Positions 1 to 12,035 of a DNA stretch of 64,000 nt are shown here, piece by piece. Each line of letters starts with the position of its first letter. Positions within the stretch are counted from its first letter, which is position 1. This stretch comes from Leptodactylus fallax. Its lineage: Eukaryota > Chordata > Amphibia > Anura > Leptodactylidae. A program made the translations under genes and the position numbers. The stretch spans positions 153,970-217,969 of the forward strand of contig CAMRHE010001107.1 of NCBI GenBank assembly GCA_947044405.1, given 5' to 3'. The notes under the pieces were generated by a model that was not told the origin of the DNA, did no database searches, and saw only the letters and a program-made list of their open reading frames with translations.

Positions 1-630
1 ATTTTATAACATACATTTTGATAAAGACAGAAAATAAAATAATACATAAATAAATATAAAAAATAAACAGCAGTGTACATAATATTCTGTTTTACAAATG
101 AATAACTAAACAAATATACTGCATAGACTTCTTGTTCTATTTTCACTTTGCTTATTGATTCTTAAAAGCTTTTAAAAGTTCCTTGACAATACATAAAAAA
201 AAAAAAATCATAAATAAAGTCTTATGAGAAATAATTGTTTATTATTATACATTCATGAAATCCCCTACATCTCAAAAGTGGCAGAAAATAGTCGTAAATC
301 ATCAATTTGCGACTATTTCACACTTGTGACTAAAATAATCAGGCACCAGAGTGAAAAGGGGGAGTTTGACAGAAAAAAAAATTATGGTTCTAGAAAATTT
401 GCTTCTCTGAAGCGTTCTCTAAAATTAGAAACACTGGCCATTCAATAATAAAGGATTTACAGTGTATAAATTCACATCTTAAGAATAAGTAAAATGCAGA
501 TTCACAATTTTAAAATAGGTAAATTATTTTTACTCACAGTTATGGTTTTCCGTGTCTTATGTTCACTGGCTTTTTGCATCCCTACATATCTAAGTACAGC
601 TATGTCTTTACCTTTCCATTTGGTTGGACA
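1..630. other. AT-rich non-coding DNA
   Basis: No coding region, RNA gene or recognisable repeat was found here. The sequence is strongly AT-rich with short A-runs (for example around 197-208). The short open frames have no recognisable protein similarity. Confidence 0.5.
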
Positions 631-632
631 TA

Positions 633-1290
633 CAGTACAGACCAAAAGTTTGGACACACCTTCTCATTCCAAGAGTTTTCTGTATTTTCATAACTAAAAA
701 AATTGTAGATTCACACTGAAGGCATCAAAACTATGAATTAACACATGTGGAATTATATACTTAACAAAAAAGTGTGAAACAACTGAAAATATGTCTTATA
801 TTCTAGGTTCTTCAAAGTAGCCACCTTTTGCTTTGATTACTGCTTTGCACACTCTTGGCATTCTCTTGATGAGCTTCAAGAGCTAGTCACCTGAAATGGT
901 TTTCACTTCACAGGTGTGCCCTGTCAGGTTTAATAAATGGGATTTCTTGCCTTATAAATGGGGTTGGGACCATCAGTTGTGTTGTTCAGAAGTCAGGTGG
1001 AGTCCTACTGAATGGAGTGTTAGAATTTGTATTATGGCAAGAAAAAAGCAGCTAAGTAAAGAAAAACGAGTGGCCATCATTACTTTCAGAAATGAAGGTC
1101 AGTCAGTCCGAAAAATTGGGAAAACTTTGAAAGTGTCCACAAGTGCAGTGGCCAAAACCATCAAGCGCTACAAAGAAACTGGCTCACATGAGGAACGCCC
1201 CAGGAAAGGAAGACCAAGAGTCACCTCTGCTGCGGAGGATAAGTTCATCCGAGTCACCAGCCTCAGAAATTGCAGGTTAACAGGTCTAAC
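633..1290 (+). mobile_element. Tc1/mariner element, 3-prime truncated
   Basis: A Tc1-like DNA transposon begins just after a TA at 631-632 with a terminal-repeat-like sequence (AAAAGTTTGGACACACC at 643-659). The 5-prime repeat runs through a non-coding leader of about 400 bp to a transposase start at 1034. Similarity stops near 1285-1290 inside the DNA-binding region, and neither a catalytic domain nor a right terminal repeat follows. The copy is therefore a dead 5-prime fragment. Confidence 0.85.
1034..1290 (+). pseudogene. Tc1 transposase, N-terminal DNA-binding fragment
   Basis: The ATG at 1034 opens a frame starting MARKKQLSKEKRVAII. It encodes the paired-type helix-turn-helix of Tc1 transposases (RNEGQSVRKIGKTLKVS, then AVAKTIKRYKETGSHEERPRKGRP with the GRPR AT-hook-like linker). 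Family members are about 340 residues with a DD34E catalytic domain. Here homology ends after about 85 residues, and the frame then runs into unrelated sequence with a stop at 1325. It can at most bind terminal repeats and cannot catalyse transposition. Confidence 0.85.
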
Positions 1291-2287
1291 CCCTTTAACA
1301 CTCACAAAAAAATTTGGTGCTCTATAATAGCTGCAGCCTCTCATATGTTCAACAAATATTAATGAGTTAATGGTAACATAGCTCAGGGTAAAAGGCTCAA
1401 CGTGTTTCACCTGTATTATCTCATATTATATATTGTCCAAATGATAGATGTCTACCTATTGCATTCATGCCCATTAAGGCACAGGAGAGCAGATAAAGGA
1501 CAGCCGTAAAGGTTGCAGTAATAACTGCAGTCCTGCTCTGGTACTTGGAATAGCGACGTCAATACTGGGCTCGGTCAGCTATTGATGGCCGAGACTCGCA
1601 CCATGGCTCTGCCCCCTTGGTTTGCATCACTAGAAGGGACCCAATCAGCATCCAGCATGCTTCACTCCATCTGATCTCTTAGAGTAGAGGAACAGATATC
1701 AGCTGATGTACAGGACTTGCTTCAACATGATGCACGAGCCTACGCAATGTTTTACTTAAATGTCACATATATTTGGCAAAATGCTACACCATCCACCGTC
1801 TCATCTAACCAGTCCCTGCAACCAAGACCTGAATGGATAGAAAAAAAAGAGATATATGTTGTATAGCCCCATCTGGTCGATAATTGAAAGCACCTGATTA
1901 AAAACGGACATCCAGAACTACTAGATGGAGTTCAACTGAGTAATGATTACAATTCCTACATAGTCAGTGGGATTCCTTATCAGTGTTTCCATAAACCAGT
2001 CCCTAAAAATAGGATATGGTCTCATTCGCTCAAGGCAACACCAAGTGACTAGGTATAATGTGATAGACCGTAATGTGTGTATGTGTGACTAATAAAAGTT
2101 ATGTTTTAATATATCATTTTTTGCTGACCATTCACCAATATGTTTCTATGTACCCTTTGCTTGTTTAGACATATCAGTATGAAACATTTTTATGTGGCAA
2201 GACCTACATAGATGAGCTGAAGTTTAAAATTTTTTAAGGAACCAGGCAATGGAGAATGCTAAAATGGAGACTGCTTAAATAATCCTT
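1291..2287. other. Unassigned intergenic DNA
   Basis: No credible gene. The stretch 1480-1700 is less AT-rich than its surroundings and may be an old interspersed repeat, but I cannot classify it. Open frames are short and show no family motif. Confidence 0.4.
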
Positions 2288-2290
2288 TAA

Positions 2291-2325
<35 letters not shown>
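2288..2325. repeat. (TAAA)n microsatellite
   Basis: About nine uninterrupted TAAA/AAAT tetranucleotide units are visible directly. Confidence 0.97.
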
Positions 2326-2328
<3 letters not shown>

Positions 2329-2761
2329 CTTTGACATGGCCTTTTAGTTATGTACTGATGGCAGGACTCGGTTCTTTGTAAGACCCCCTGTCACCATGGT
2401 AACTCAATGGCACCTCACAGATGTGTAGTGGAAGTGATGATGGGCTGGTAGGGGGCCTCCCTGCTTAGATGCCATGATTGTGCTTGACCTCAGTAAGCAT
2501 CAGAGGTATAGCTGCTGTTGAATGTTGCAGCAGGAGTGCTGCGGTCAATAACAGCTTGGCTCATGCTGTTGAACACATGGGCACAGCTTTTTTGCCCGTG
2601 CAGTAATCATGTACTTGTATATCGTAGTGCATTAACATCATTTAATGTCATTTGCATAAGCAATTAAAGCTTCCCATAGTGTCTGAGCAAATGTTTTTCA
2701 CCTCTTTTCTTCTTACAAACAATGTTGGATAGCACTATGTGAGATCATTTTGGTATACAGC

Positions 2762-3342
2762 TGTCAGGAATGTTATATCTGTTGTTGCTGCTTTAAAGTT
2801 GCCGTGTCAACATAGGAAAGCTTCCTGAGCAGGCCTTTATAAACCACTCCCTCATCACCCAGCTTTGCTGGCTAATTATTTTGCAACTTCCTGCTTGGCT
2901 CCTGACATTGATTTGACTGTTGTAATACTGACCTTTGGCTGTGTTCTTGGATTCCTCTCTGACTTGCGATTTTATTCTGGTGTTCCTGATTGGTTTCGAC
3001 TATTGGTTTTGTTTTCCGGATTTCTGCTGCTGACCCGTGATTGACAACCATTCTGTTATCTCTGTCCCTGTGAGTAGTGTGTGGATTTGGTGTTTGGCTT
3101 CTTCTGCAGTGCATTTATTTGTCATACACTTTCTGTTCTGGTGACAATTCCAGTGTTCAGATTCAGTGAAAGTCCATCTCTTCTTGTGAGGAGCTCTGGT
3201 GAAGGCGTCTGAGGCTGGTCTTGGCTCGCAGTAGTATATTACCTTTAAGTAGCATTTTCTACTACTCGCAGTTGTCAGCCCATTTCTGCTGCTGCTCTCC
3301 TGAAGACCAGTACATGTTTTACCTTGCATCTGAATCCTAACA
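2762..3342 (+). mobile_element. Solo LTR (Gypsy-like), plus orientation
   Basis: A 581-bp unit starts TGTCAGGA and ends GAATCCTAACA, giving the short TG...CA inverted ends of an LTR. It is bounded by a perfect 5-bp target duplication, ACAGC at 2757-2761 and 3343-3347. There is no internal retrotransposon sequence on either side, so this is a solo LTR left by LTR-LTR recombination. A second member of the family lies at 12036-12626 in the opposite orientation; both share the block around TTCAGTGAAAGTCCAT and the CTGGTGAAGG stretch. Assignment to Ty3/Gypsy rests on the 5-bp duplication and LTR style only. Confidence 0.82.
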
Positions 3343-3430
3343 ACAGCAATCACTACCCTGCTTCTCAGACTAGCGAATCATGCAGTATGCTAAGTATGCC
3401 TATACCTAGTATGCCATCCTTTATGATAAT

Positions 3431-3617
3431 CTGTGTGCAGTGGCCACTATGGGGCAGAATACTGTGTGCAAGGGCCACTATGGGGCCTAATAGTGTATGC
3501 AGGGGCCACTATGGGGCATAATAGTGTGTGCAGAAATGCAGTTTGTGTGTGGGGGGGTTGCCGGGGGGGGGTGCCAAGTCAAATGTTTGGGCCCTGCCAT
3601 TGCTAGTTACGCCACTG
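3431..3617 (+). mobile_element. hAT-like element, right-end fragment with minisatellite units
   Basis: This fragment carries three to four copies of the roughly 30-bp GGGGCCACTATGGGGCATAA unit and ends in TAGTTACGCCACTG. That end matches the terminal repeat of the complete hAT MITE at 51791-52767, whose outer end reads CAGTGGCATAACTA. No left terminal repeat is present, so the copy is truncated. Confidence 0.65.
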
Positions 3618-5689
3618 AGTCCAGTATAGGTACAGTCTATTTATGGCTGTGTTGTTATGGAAACCTGGTAAATTAAATGTGAACTTATATTGGCTGATAC
3701 ACGTGATATGACTGAATATTTAAGGTCCTGTGAACTGCTATTCACTAATACAGGTCATACATAGCTTGTTTGCTATGGAAACCTGTGTGCCTGAGGAGAG
3801 TAAGCGCCTGCGAGCTGTTATTGGCTGGACACCTGATGTACCTGTGTGCCAAGTTTGGTGAGGATCGGTCCAGTCGTTTGGTCGCGCATAAAGAACAGAC
3901 AGACAGACAGGAACTCATTTTTATATATATAAGAGATAGGAGCTTGAAATGGTTTTAATTCAATATTTTGCAATTTAGTTATAGTAACCAATATTAACAT
4001 TAAGTCGATTGTCATTAGAGATAAAAGAAACCATTTTTCAGACTTACAACTCAGATTATTTTCGATTTGACAAAGACTCTTAGCACAAAAAGTCATTGAC
4101 ATTAAGAATAGAAAGCTGAGGCTCACCCTTGTTACACAGAAATGAAAGAGATGAACTGTATTGCAAATTCCACTGTTCTATCACTCTGTTCTTTTAGTGC
4201 TGACTAACCACCTTCACAGAACTGGAAATCAAAGTACGAGAGCCATTTCAAAGTTCATATATCATCCTTCTATCTTGACCCGTCTGACTAGCAGTTTCAT
4301 TTTATACCTAATTGCTCATTCTTTTGCTTTCAATGTGGTGATACCTTTAGCTGCTATTTGTCCTTAAAAGCAAGGTATTAGATCCCTCTGCAACCCAAAC
4401 AGTTAATACTTTAGCTCATTTAGTCTGATTTCAGCTTCAATTTCTGGTTTCCAAAAATCAACTAAAATGCATTCAGTACAATCTACACTCATCTTTACCT
4501 AATATGAGATGGATATGAACTTGTGAACTCATTTTAACTTGCTTCAAATTTGCAACTGATACATAATGCAAAAATCTGAAGATACAGAAATGATCTGCCA
4601 TACATTTCAATACATTTCATTTAATAGGCATTTATTATTTCATCTACTTTCATAGGTGAATAAGGTCATGTTGTAACATAAAGTTCTATACCAATATGGG
4701 TTATAAAGGTTATACATAATTATTACTGACACATACTGTAGTAAATACTTTTCTGTTACCTGCAATCAATACAGATAGTTTGTGCGTAGAAGAAGAAGGA
4801 TATGGCAAATCTAGAGCAAATGCATTTTGGGTCTATGTTGCTATGGAGAATAAAGCACACATCTATAGTATTTTTCTATCTATCTGTCTATCTTGTCATT
4901 TAAGTGTTAAAATGTTACTACATCATGGCATCATAGTTTTTGTTAAAAGCTTAATGTAAGAGATCCTTTAATATTCTGGTATTATTGACAACCTTATAGA
5001 CTCTCACCAATGTCAACTTTTGACAAACCTAAAATATAATTTTTGATAAAAGTTTGACACTTTTACAATATAAACTATAAGAGAATGTCAAGCTGTCAAA
5101 AGAAAACATAGCCAATGCAGAACACAGTAATCCCAATTATACTGTAGAAATAGTCCAGGAAGCTTTGGCTCCATTATTTCATGTATCACAAAGCCTTTCT
5201 TAGACATCACATGGGGAGGTGTGGCCAGATCACAACTACAGCGCCATAAGCTAAGCACAGAAAAGGCACTAGAGGTGTGGTTGACTGCAAAATGCTTTTC
5301 ACAGATAGTGCACAAATGTCTGACCACTAGCCGCTAACTAGCCACTAACCACTAGCAATGGTCTTACAAGATCACTCATCATGACTATAGGTGAGAGTTG
5401 ACATGGTAGACTTTTTTATTCAACAAACTTGCCTTTATATAAACAGTATATTATCTGATACTGTATATGAGTGTGAAAACATTTAACAGAAGAAAATTGT
5501 AATTGCTTAAATGTTTTTCTATTGCTTTTATTATCCAATAGAAGTGCTGCACTGTAGGTTAACTGCAACAAAATATGAATTGCATGCTGTGGAAGACCTT
5601 AGATATAGTAACATACAATAGTTAATAATGTTTAATATTTTTTTGTATTAGGTGGGAGAAGTTGAAAAAAAAAAAAAATATATATATAC
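3618..5689. other. AT-rich DNA with an interspersed-repeat tail
   Basis: The interval 3770-3940 looks like the 3-prime part of an interspersed repeat. It contains CCAAGTTTGGTGAGGATCGG followed by a short (GACA)n run and TATATATA; I could not assign its class. The rest is AT-rich with no gene or RNA that I can support. Confidence 0.4.
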
Positions 5690-5960
5690 CAGTCCCCGGT
5701 GCCTCCCAGCACAGTCTGGTTCTGCTGTTCTGATGTTTTCTTGTGGCAGAGGTTATTGCCGGCTGTGACGTCCCTGGTCCCTTTCCTTAGGCTGCAGATT
5801 GGCCTCAGCAGCCATGTGACCACTGTGAACAATCACACTGGGGACATCACAGGTAGTAACGTTCCGTGTCCTTCACTGAGGCCACTGATTGGTCACAGTG
5901 GTCACATGCAACAGGGAATTTCGTAGAAAGAAAACACCCAAACAGCAGGATCATATTGCG
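5690..5960. repeat. T2-MITE-related interspersed repeat copy
   Basis: The segment is similar to the interior of the element at 59598-60024. Shared parts are the GGTGCCTCCCAGC stretch, the TCTGTTGTTTTCTT-like stretch, and a block combining a TTCCCTTTCCTTAGGC arm with GGCCTCAGC and a GTGACC stretch. It is preceded by an A-run and (TA)n at 5665-5689. Neither terminal TTAAAGG repeat could be identified, so it is a fragment. Confidence 0.5.
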
Positions 5961-6424
5961 GAAACCTGCCGCAAAACCCCGTAAATTGTTTGATTTTTAT
6001 TTTCTGCATGGTGCCGACTGGTCCCAAGATGGCTCCATGACACATTTGTCTTCATCAGCCAGAGCATCTACTTTATTTTTGGGTTCTCCAAGAAAAGATG
6101 CCGACTTACATTTACTCTTCTTTGGTCCCTTCGATACACCAAATCCTGGATCCTGGAGAACAACACCCTGTGCAAGATACCCATGCAAATGCGGGTGCAG
6201 ATGGCAGAAGAATATCCTAATGCCATGCCAGTAGTGCTTCTCCCACAAACTCTTCACCGGTCTCATCTACAAATGTGATCCCAGTTGAACAGAGACCCTG
6301 AGTGCAGGAGGCCCAGTAGAATGAAATTGGGGGTCAGAGCTTCTACTTATTCTCCTCAGTCTGATTTTTTGGTGAATCTCCCGTCTTCCGATAACCCTTT
6401 TTAACTGAAGCGTTCATAAAAGCA

Positions 6425-6950
6425 ATGCTGACTGCCTTTTGTGGGTTCCTGAAGGCTGACATGTTTATGATGGCTCGGCGGTTGAACCAAGTTATTCAGG
6501 AACTACAAGGGAGAATGCTTAGCATCAAAAATAAAATGGCAGCCTTTGCATCTTCACATAATGAGCTTATTGATGCTCATTATGAAATGGAGACAGATGT
6601 CACTTTCCTTAAAATAAAAGTCACAGACCTAGAGGATAGGTCACGCAGGAATAATGTAAAATTCCAGGGTGTCCCTGAAACGGTCTCCCCTAAAGAACTA
6701 ACAGCTTACTTACAAAAACTGATTGGATCTCTGCTTCCCATCTGTTCATCTCTAGATCTGGCTATTGACAGAGCTCATAGAGTTCCCAGACCCTCTCATT
6801 TGTAAGAAACTGTGCCTAGTGATGTCCTGCCAGGATTCATTTTTATCAGATAAAGGAAAGCCTTATACTGGAATCCCCCCCAGACTGGAATGCCTCCCAG
6901 CATCCTACCAGAAGATTTCCATCTTTTCTGATCTATCTACAGCCACTTTG
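6425..6950 (+). pseudogene. L1 ORF1 protein, decayed
   Basis: The product resembles the L1 ORF1 RNA-binding chaperone. A coiled-coil-like N-terminal part (IQELQGRMLSIKNKMAAF) leads into the conserved RRM entry DLEDRSRRNNVKFQGVPE and then DRAHRVPRP. After a frame change near 6790-6800 the C-terminal motif continues (DVLARIHFYQIKE-like reading near 6825-6860). Stops and frameshifts make it non-functional. Its start is uncertain because the 5-prime part (about 6000-6425) is also disrupted. Confidence 0.8.
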
Positions 6951-7539
6951 CAATTGAGACATCAATTGACTCCCATAACCATGGCATTACGTCAAAACAA
7001 TATCCAATAGAAGTTGGCTTCCCTGTTTGTAGTTTGATCACCTGGAATAATACCACACGTGATCAAAACTCTGTAGGAAAGCCATGCTCTCATCCACAAA
7101 TGGCACCTACCTTGCACAGACGTAGGTGACTCTAAAAACTCTCCTTGTCCCATTGATGACGGATGGCACCGTCTCAATAATAAGACAAAGAATGTCCTTT
7201 AAGGAGTACTGGCTCATGCCCGTTTTCATTCTGGATTGTTCTTTCGTTGCTTACCCTCCCCCTGATCTAACTGCAGTTGGAATGTTGTTTCATGTTTCTA
7301 TATCTGCCTAACCTACTCTGGATATTTGGTAGTATTTGTTACTTTTTATTTTTCATTGTTCTGAATTAGTTTGTCATGTCTTTATTGGTAAGTTTGCTGG
7401 CCAGCATTATAGAATATGTTGAAGTGTCTCCATGATCCATAGAGGAAGAAAACATTTTCTTAGCTTACGCTTTATCACAAAATAGTATGTAAAATTGCAT
7501 CAATCAGAGGCTAACTTGTGGTCAGAAGCAAAAAGTCTG

Positions 7540-8170
7540 GACTGTGATATTTTTGCTGTATAGGAAACACACTTGCTCGCTCGGCTTAAGATGCTGCCCA
7601 AATTAACCACCCGCATTTCCCCAAATTTATCATGCACACTACAGAACTAAGAGCAGGGGTGTGCTTATTGCGGTCAGAGATTCCATAGACTTTCAATTAG
7701 TGTCTAAATTTATAGACCCCAAAGGTCGCTATGTCCTATTCATTTGCATTATTAATAACGTACAATATACTTTAGTCTCTGCATATTCCCCAAATAAGGG
7801 CCAGATCCCTTTTTTCAAAAAACTCTATAGACTAATCAATAAGTATAAACAGGGTTATTTCCTCCTGATGGGAGATTTTAATATGGTTCCTGACCCCTCG
7901 CTAAATTCTACTTCCATGTTATCTCATAGACCAATTTCTCTAACTTATGTATTGTGGGGACAAGAATTGTATGATGCATGGAAAATACGCCACAATACAG
8001 AAAGGGACTATACTTTCTTTTCGAAATTACATAATAGCTATTCACGTATAGACCTATTTATAGCAGATTCCCACTTACTTCTTCTAGGTACTAATTCAGA
8101 GATTCACACTATTACCTGGTCTAACCATGCTGTCATTACTGTAACCCTAACTGGAAAATGCAATTAGCCC
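7540..8170 (+). pseudogene. L1 ORF2 apurinic endonuclease domain, decayed
   Basis: Recognisable exonuclease-endonuclease-phosphatase motifs appear in order: an ETHL block near 7565 that follows an in-frame stop; VSAYSPNKG; LLMGDFNMVPD (7868-7900); SRIDLFIADS (8045-8075); and the terminal SNHAVI (8120-8140). The domain would nick target DNA for target-primed reverse transcription. The upstream stop and at least one frameshift between 7580 and 7660 inactivate it. Confidence 0.85.
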
Positions 8171-8329
8171 TGATCGTACATTTGGAGAAGTGGCGTCTAT
8201 CTCATGACCCACGTGAAATACAAAACTGTGCTAGAAAATGACCTGAGGGAATTTTTCCATTTAAATTCTTCTTCCACAACCTGAGCTTATACCCTGTGGA
8301 ATCCCCATAATGCTTTTATTAAAGGTACT

Positions 8330-8842
8330 TTCATTAGATTGGGTCATATTGATAAGAAAAATAGAGCAGCAGTAATATCCCAATTACTCCAATCTATCCA
8401 AAAACTGGAAGTTGAGAACAAGTGTAACCCTTCTCCTACTAGAACGAACCAATTGGCCAACTTAGTACATATTTGTTGCATAAATATAAGAAAAACCTTT
8501 AGGTTAAACTTAAAGCAACTTACTATTCACAAAATAACAAAGGCTTAAGAAAATAGAAAAATATATCTCAGATTCCTTATCTCCATAATGTATCTCCTAA
8601 AGGTATTGGGGATACCATTAGAGATTTTTATGAAAAACTGTTTAACTGAGCTGATGATCTGCTGATTATTCAACCTTCTCAAGATGACATCAACGTTATT
8701 ATATGAAGATAGCCTACCCAAACTTACAGAAGCTCAACTCACAACCTTAAATGCTCCGATTTCTGTCCCAGAGATTCAGACAATTATTAAATCTCTGCCA
8801 GCTAATAAATCCCCAGGTCCAGCTGGACTTATAAATGAATAT
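8330..8842 (+). pseudogene. L1 ORF2 linker and start of reverse transcriptase
   Basis: After a frame-broken linker (8339-8548), the frame at 8684 gives LTEAQLTTLNAPISVPEI and the first RT signature NKSPGPAGLINEY. The reading stops at the insertion boundary 8842. It resumes at 11863 with YYKMFAPLLIH, the next conserved L1 residues, which shows the two parts were once contiguous. Confidence 0.85.
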
Positions 8843-9989
8843 ATTTTTTTTATAAATTGTTTATTTATGTCAATAATAGAAAAAAAAACACAACAAACCA
8901 TACAAAAATGGCCACCATGTAACCTGGAGCCGATAGACCAAACAAAGTACAGAAACAACTAACATGTCAGTGTGGGAGGCCACAAGACGGATACACTCAT
9001 ATAAAAGTGTGTGCAAAAACCAGGAGAGGAAATGAAAGCGGGAGGAGACCAGAAAAGAGAAAGAAAGGAAAAACCCACCCAGAAGTTCCAGCAGCTCCGT
9101 CATCAGGGACAGTACTCATGAAATCTAATTCAGCCCACAAGGTCTCTATAAGCTCGCAAACCCTGAAAGATTATAAACGGCGTCCAGGCGGCAAAGAGGG
9201 ACTCACACGTGTTCCCGAGACATGCAGTAAGATCCTCCATGCTCCTGATAACCTCCCCCCGCGGATCCCTGAGCCGCTCCGATCAGGTATTGCTAAGACG
9301 AGTTACGGTAAACACAGAGAGAAAAGTCAGAGAGGAGAAGCAGGTAGAAGGCCAGTGTCTTTGGTGGGTAATACGATAGACCTTACAAATGATTTGATGG
9401 GCCCCACCTCAGAGGTCTCTTAGCCCAATAGACTCCCAGAAAATGCACAATAGTGTCCCCTCCTCCGTGTCGCACCACCAGCACCCCGAGGAAGCAGGCA
9501 GAAAAATCGCGTGCAATTTAGACGGAGCATGGTACCATCTGGGCAAGAGTTTGTAGAGCACGTCTTGGCATCCACTCGCAATCGAACCCTTGTGAGCAAA
9601 TGCAAGAGTCCCGGGACACTGTGATTCTGAAAACACCATATGCAAGTCAGTTTCAAGTGATATGGAGGGACCAGGGTCCAGGGGGCTAAACCAGCACTAG
9701 AAATAGCAGTGGGCGCATCACGCTCACAGAAAAAAGTACTAAGGCTGGGGAATTAATGAATACTGAGGGTCTAGGGATGACTACAGCATAAATCAGTAGG
9801 GGTGAGGGGCACACCATTGCAGATCAATGTGGAACAAGATCCACGAGGGGCCACACTGGGGCACAAGACTTTAGGAATCGGCACAGAACAAAACCAGATG
9901 GGCCTACACTGCCAGAGCATTCTAGGACCATGTGAGACAGTAGAGTAACCGCAGAGGCAGTCCAAGGATACGGAGAGGGGCTTAAATCA
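8843..9989 (-). other. Non-coding 3-prime region of the half-L1
   Basis: About 1.1 kb follows ORF1 on the minus strand without any L1 ORF2 motif in any frame. It ends in AATAAA and a short A-rich tail at the 8843 boundary. An open frame of 138 codons exists on the opposite strand (9007-9423) but has no family similarity, and I treat it as chance. Confidence 0.6.
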
Positions 9990-11670
9990 TCATCGTCTCA
10001 AGGATCTAGAGGTGGGAGAGGATACAGTCAGGACGACCACAGCATGATGTCTCCCACTGGGCACTGTTGATGAGGTGGAAAAAGAAGGCCTCCCATCAGA
10101 AGAGGTGGACACCAGAGGAAATTCTAGCCAGTCTGGGAGAGACAAGTCCGGCAGATCAAGAAACTGAGCCAAGGAGGTCGCTTGTTCAGGAAAGAGTGGA
10201 GAACAAACAATGCCCCCTTGCGGTGAACCTGAAGGTGAAAGGGATGGCCCTATCTGTAGGTAGCTCCAGCATCCATGATGAGCTAAAGGACCGGCTTGAG
10301 AATTCATTGCATTGCCAGGGTACGCCGGGAGACATCAAGAAGGAGCTGAACATGGGTGTCCAGGAAGGGGATCGGGCCATTCCGCCAGGCAGCTTGAATG
10401 ATATTTTCTTTCTCTCTGAAGAAATGGACCCGGCAGAGAACATCTGTTGAATCATTGCGTCAAGGACCCAGAACTCGGTGCACTCTGTCAATGTTAATTT
10501 TGGTGTCAGCCGTATGGGAAAGGGCAGTGTTGAAGATAGAAGACACTGCAGAATGTAACTAAGCCGGAGGAATGCTGTTGGGGATTCCACGTAGTTTAAC
10601 ATTGTTTCGCCAAACTTGGTTTTCTAAATCATCAACTTGCAAGAGGAGGGACCTGTTGAACTCCCGTTGAGTAGTCACAAATTGCTCCACCGTAGCAAGC
10701 CTCTGATCAAACAGTGCAGACTGCTGGTGTTGAGTGGTGATCTGCACCGACAAGGAATTAATTTCAGATGAATTTGGAGATGATGTGCTCCTGTTTAGTC
10801 TCAACTCTGTGCACAATAGTTTGCAAATCCTCTTTAGTGGGGAGTGAGGTGAGAAGATTCCAAATGTCCACCAGATTAGGTTGCTTTGGTTTACGGCCAA
10901 ACGAGGCTGAATCTTGCGAAGAGGAGTCAGAAGAGTCAGAGAGTGGAGTGTATGTCACAGGCAGAGGGCCCTAGGTTGGTGCCGATGACCTGTTGGTGAG
11001 CAAGTTGACTCCCAGGGTGTAAAGCAGCATCCTGCGCATGGTTAGCTGCGGTGAACATAGGGTCAACAAGCAGGTTGAGAGCAGAGGGAGCTGTCATCTG
11101 CAACGGCCTGACTAGGCCAGCATTTTCTTGATGTGGGACGGCAGAGGCACAGGCATGTGGGGAAGTTACAGGGGCCTGAGAGGTCATAAGGTAAGCAGGA
11201 GTCTTGTAAACAGTGGTGCCCTGAGCAGCAGAGTAAGGCTGTAGAGGAAGCTGTGGGAGGGTAGTGCCCTTTGGAGAGGATGCACAAGGTGGAACATGGA
11301 CTCCCATGGGGGGCTGAGGTGCGGGGGAGCCGGGTAAAGAGTGTCCCGCAGAGACTGACCTCTGGGTAGGAGGAGGGGGTGTTGGCACAGAAGACTCCCT
11401 GATGTCGGGTCTGCAGTCTTGAGTGCTGTGCAGAGATGCTGTCAGCGACAGGAGGCCAGAAGCCTGTGGTGCTGCGGGAGCGTGTCCGGAGGAGGCCCAT
11501 GTGAGGATGGAGGGCAGGAGCTGTGCTTCATGTGGCAGGTAAGAGAGAAGTGGTGAAGGCACCAGCGGAGTTATCGGGAGGTCTGTGGGCACCCTGCAGG
11601 AAGCCAGAGCGCTTGCCGACGCCATTTTGGAGCTGCCCTCCCGCAGTGAAGCAGGAGCCGCAGTGAGCAA
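9990..11670 (-). pseudogene. ORF1 of the half-L1, frame-broken
   Basis: On the minus strand a proline/serine-rich N-terminal region (11670-10936) is followed by an acidic-serine block and leucine-rich helix (10958-10764). Next comes the RRM entry LENQVWRNNVKLRGIPNSI (about 10640-10575). The C-terminal domain follows in another frame: a DRVHRVLGP-like block, VHFFREKENIIQAAW near 10430, LLLDVSRRTLAM and GATYR near 10270. This order matches L1 ORF1 proteins, which bind RNA and act as chaperones in target-primed reverse transcription. At least three frame changes are needed to read it. The extended proline-rich N-terminus is longer than in mammalian ORF1. Confidence 0.75.
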
Positions 11671-11862
11671 AAATCTGGAAATCTAAGGCCCCGAAACCAG
11701 GGAGGAGGACGCCCTTTTCCCCACAAGTTGGATCATGGTCACAAAGGGTGAGTGGACTGTTCCGACCACCAAAAATGTGATAGCACTCGGGGTCCAGGAG
11801 CTTCTGTAGGATACGTCTGCTACATAGCAACGTTCAGGCTACGCCCCCCTATAATTGAATAT

Positions 11863-12035
11863 TATAAGATGTTTGCACCCCTCTTAATTCACTCATTATG
11901 TTGCTTTTTTCGATCTGTCATACAATCTAGCTCTTTACCTAAAGAAAATCCAAACAGTCCTGATAGTTACTTTGCCGAAAACGGGCAAAACTCCCTATTC
12001 GCAGAATAGATATGCTTTTGACTGGAGAAGTGATA
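11863..12035 (+). pseudogene. L1 segment 2: RT continuation with internal deletion
   Basis: The segment resumes the L1 RT exactly where 8842 stopped (EYYKMFAPLLIH). After a frame change it gives LPKTGKTPYS, another conserved RT block. It then jumps to FDWRSD, which belongs near the C-terminal YLGI region. The catalytic core of the RT, about 200 residues including the YADD box, is therefore deleted. The next base after 12035 is the solo LTR. Confidence 0.78.

Larger units (their letters stand above)
5960..8842 (+). mobile_element. L1-clade LINE, segment 1 (ORF1, endonuclease, start of RT)
   Basis: A decayed L1 of the amphibian/fish type reads through an ORF1-like region (about 6000-6950), an apurinic endonuclease (7540-8170), a linker and the first RT motif. 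It is interrupted at 8831-8842 by the insertion at 8843-11850. It continues at 11863-12035, 12627-12681 and 16343-16580. The order and frame of the conserved blocks across these junctions show that this was one element. Confidence 0.85.
8843..11850 (-). mobile_element. Half-L1 (ORF1-only) LINE insertion, minus strand
   Basis: A 3.0-kb insertion lies inside the older L1. It is flanked by a 12-bp target duplication with one mismatch: ATAAATGAATAT at 8831-8842 and ATAATTGAATAT at 11851-11862. On the minus strand it starts with a GGGGGGCGTAGC-type 5-prime end at 11850. It reads through a complete but frame-broken ORF1 and ends at 8843 with an AATAAA signal and an A-rich tail. No endonuclease or RT motif is present. 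It is either a HAL1-like ORF1-only family or an L1 with a large internal deletion. Confidence 0.78.

Noticed and set aside
9007..9423. 138-codon basic open frame
   Set aside because: It lies antisense to the 3-prime region of the half-L1, with no similarity and a composition explained by the complement.
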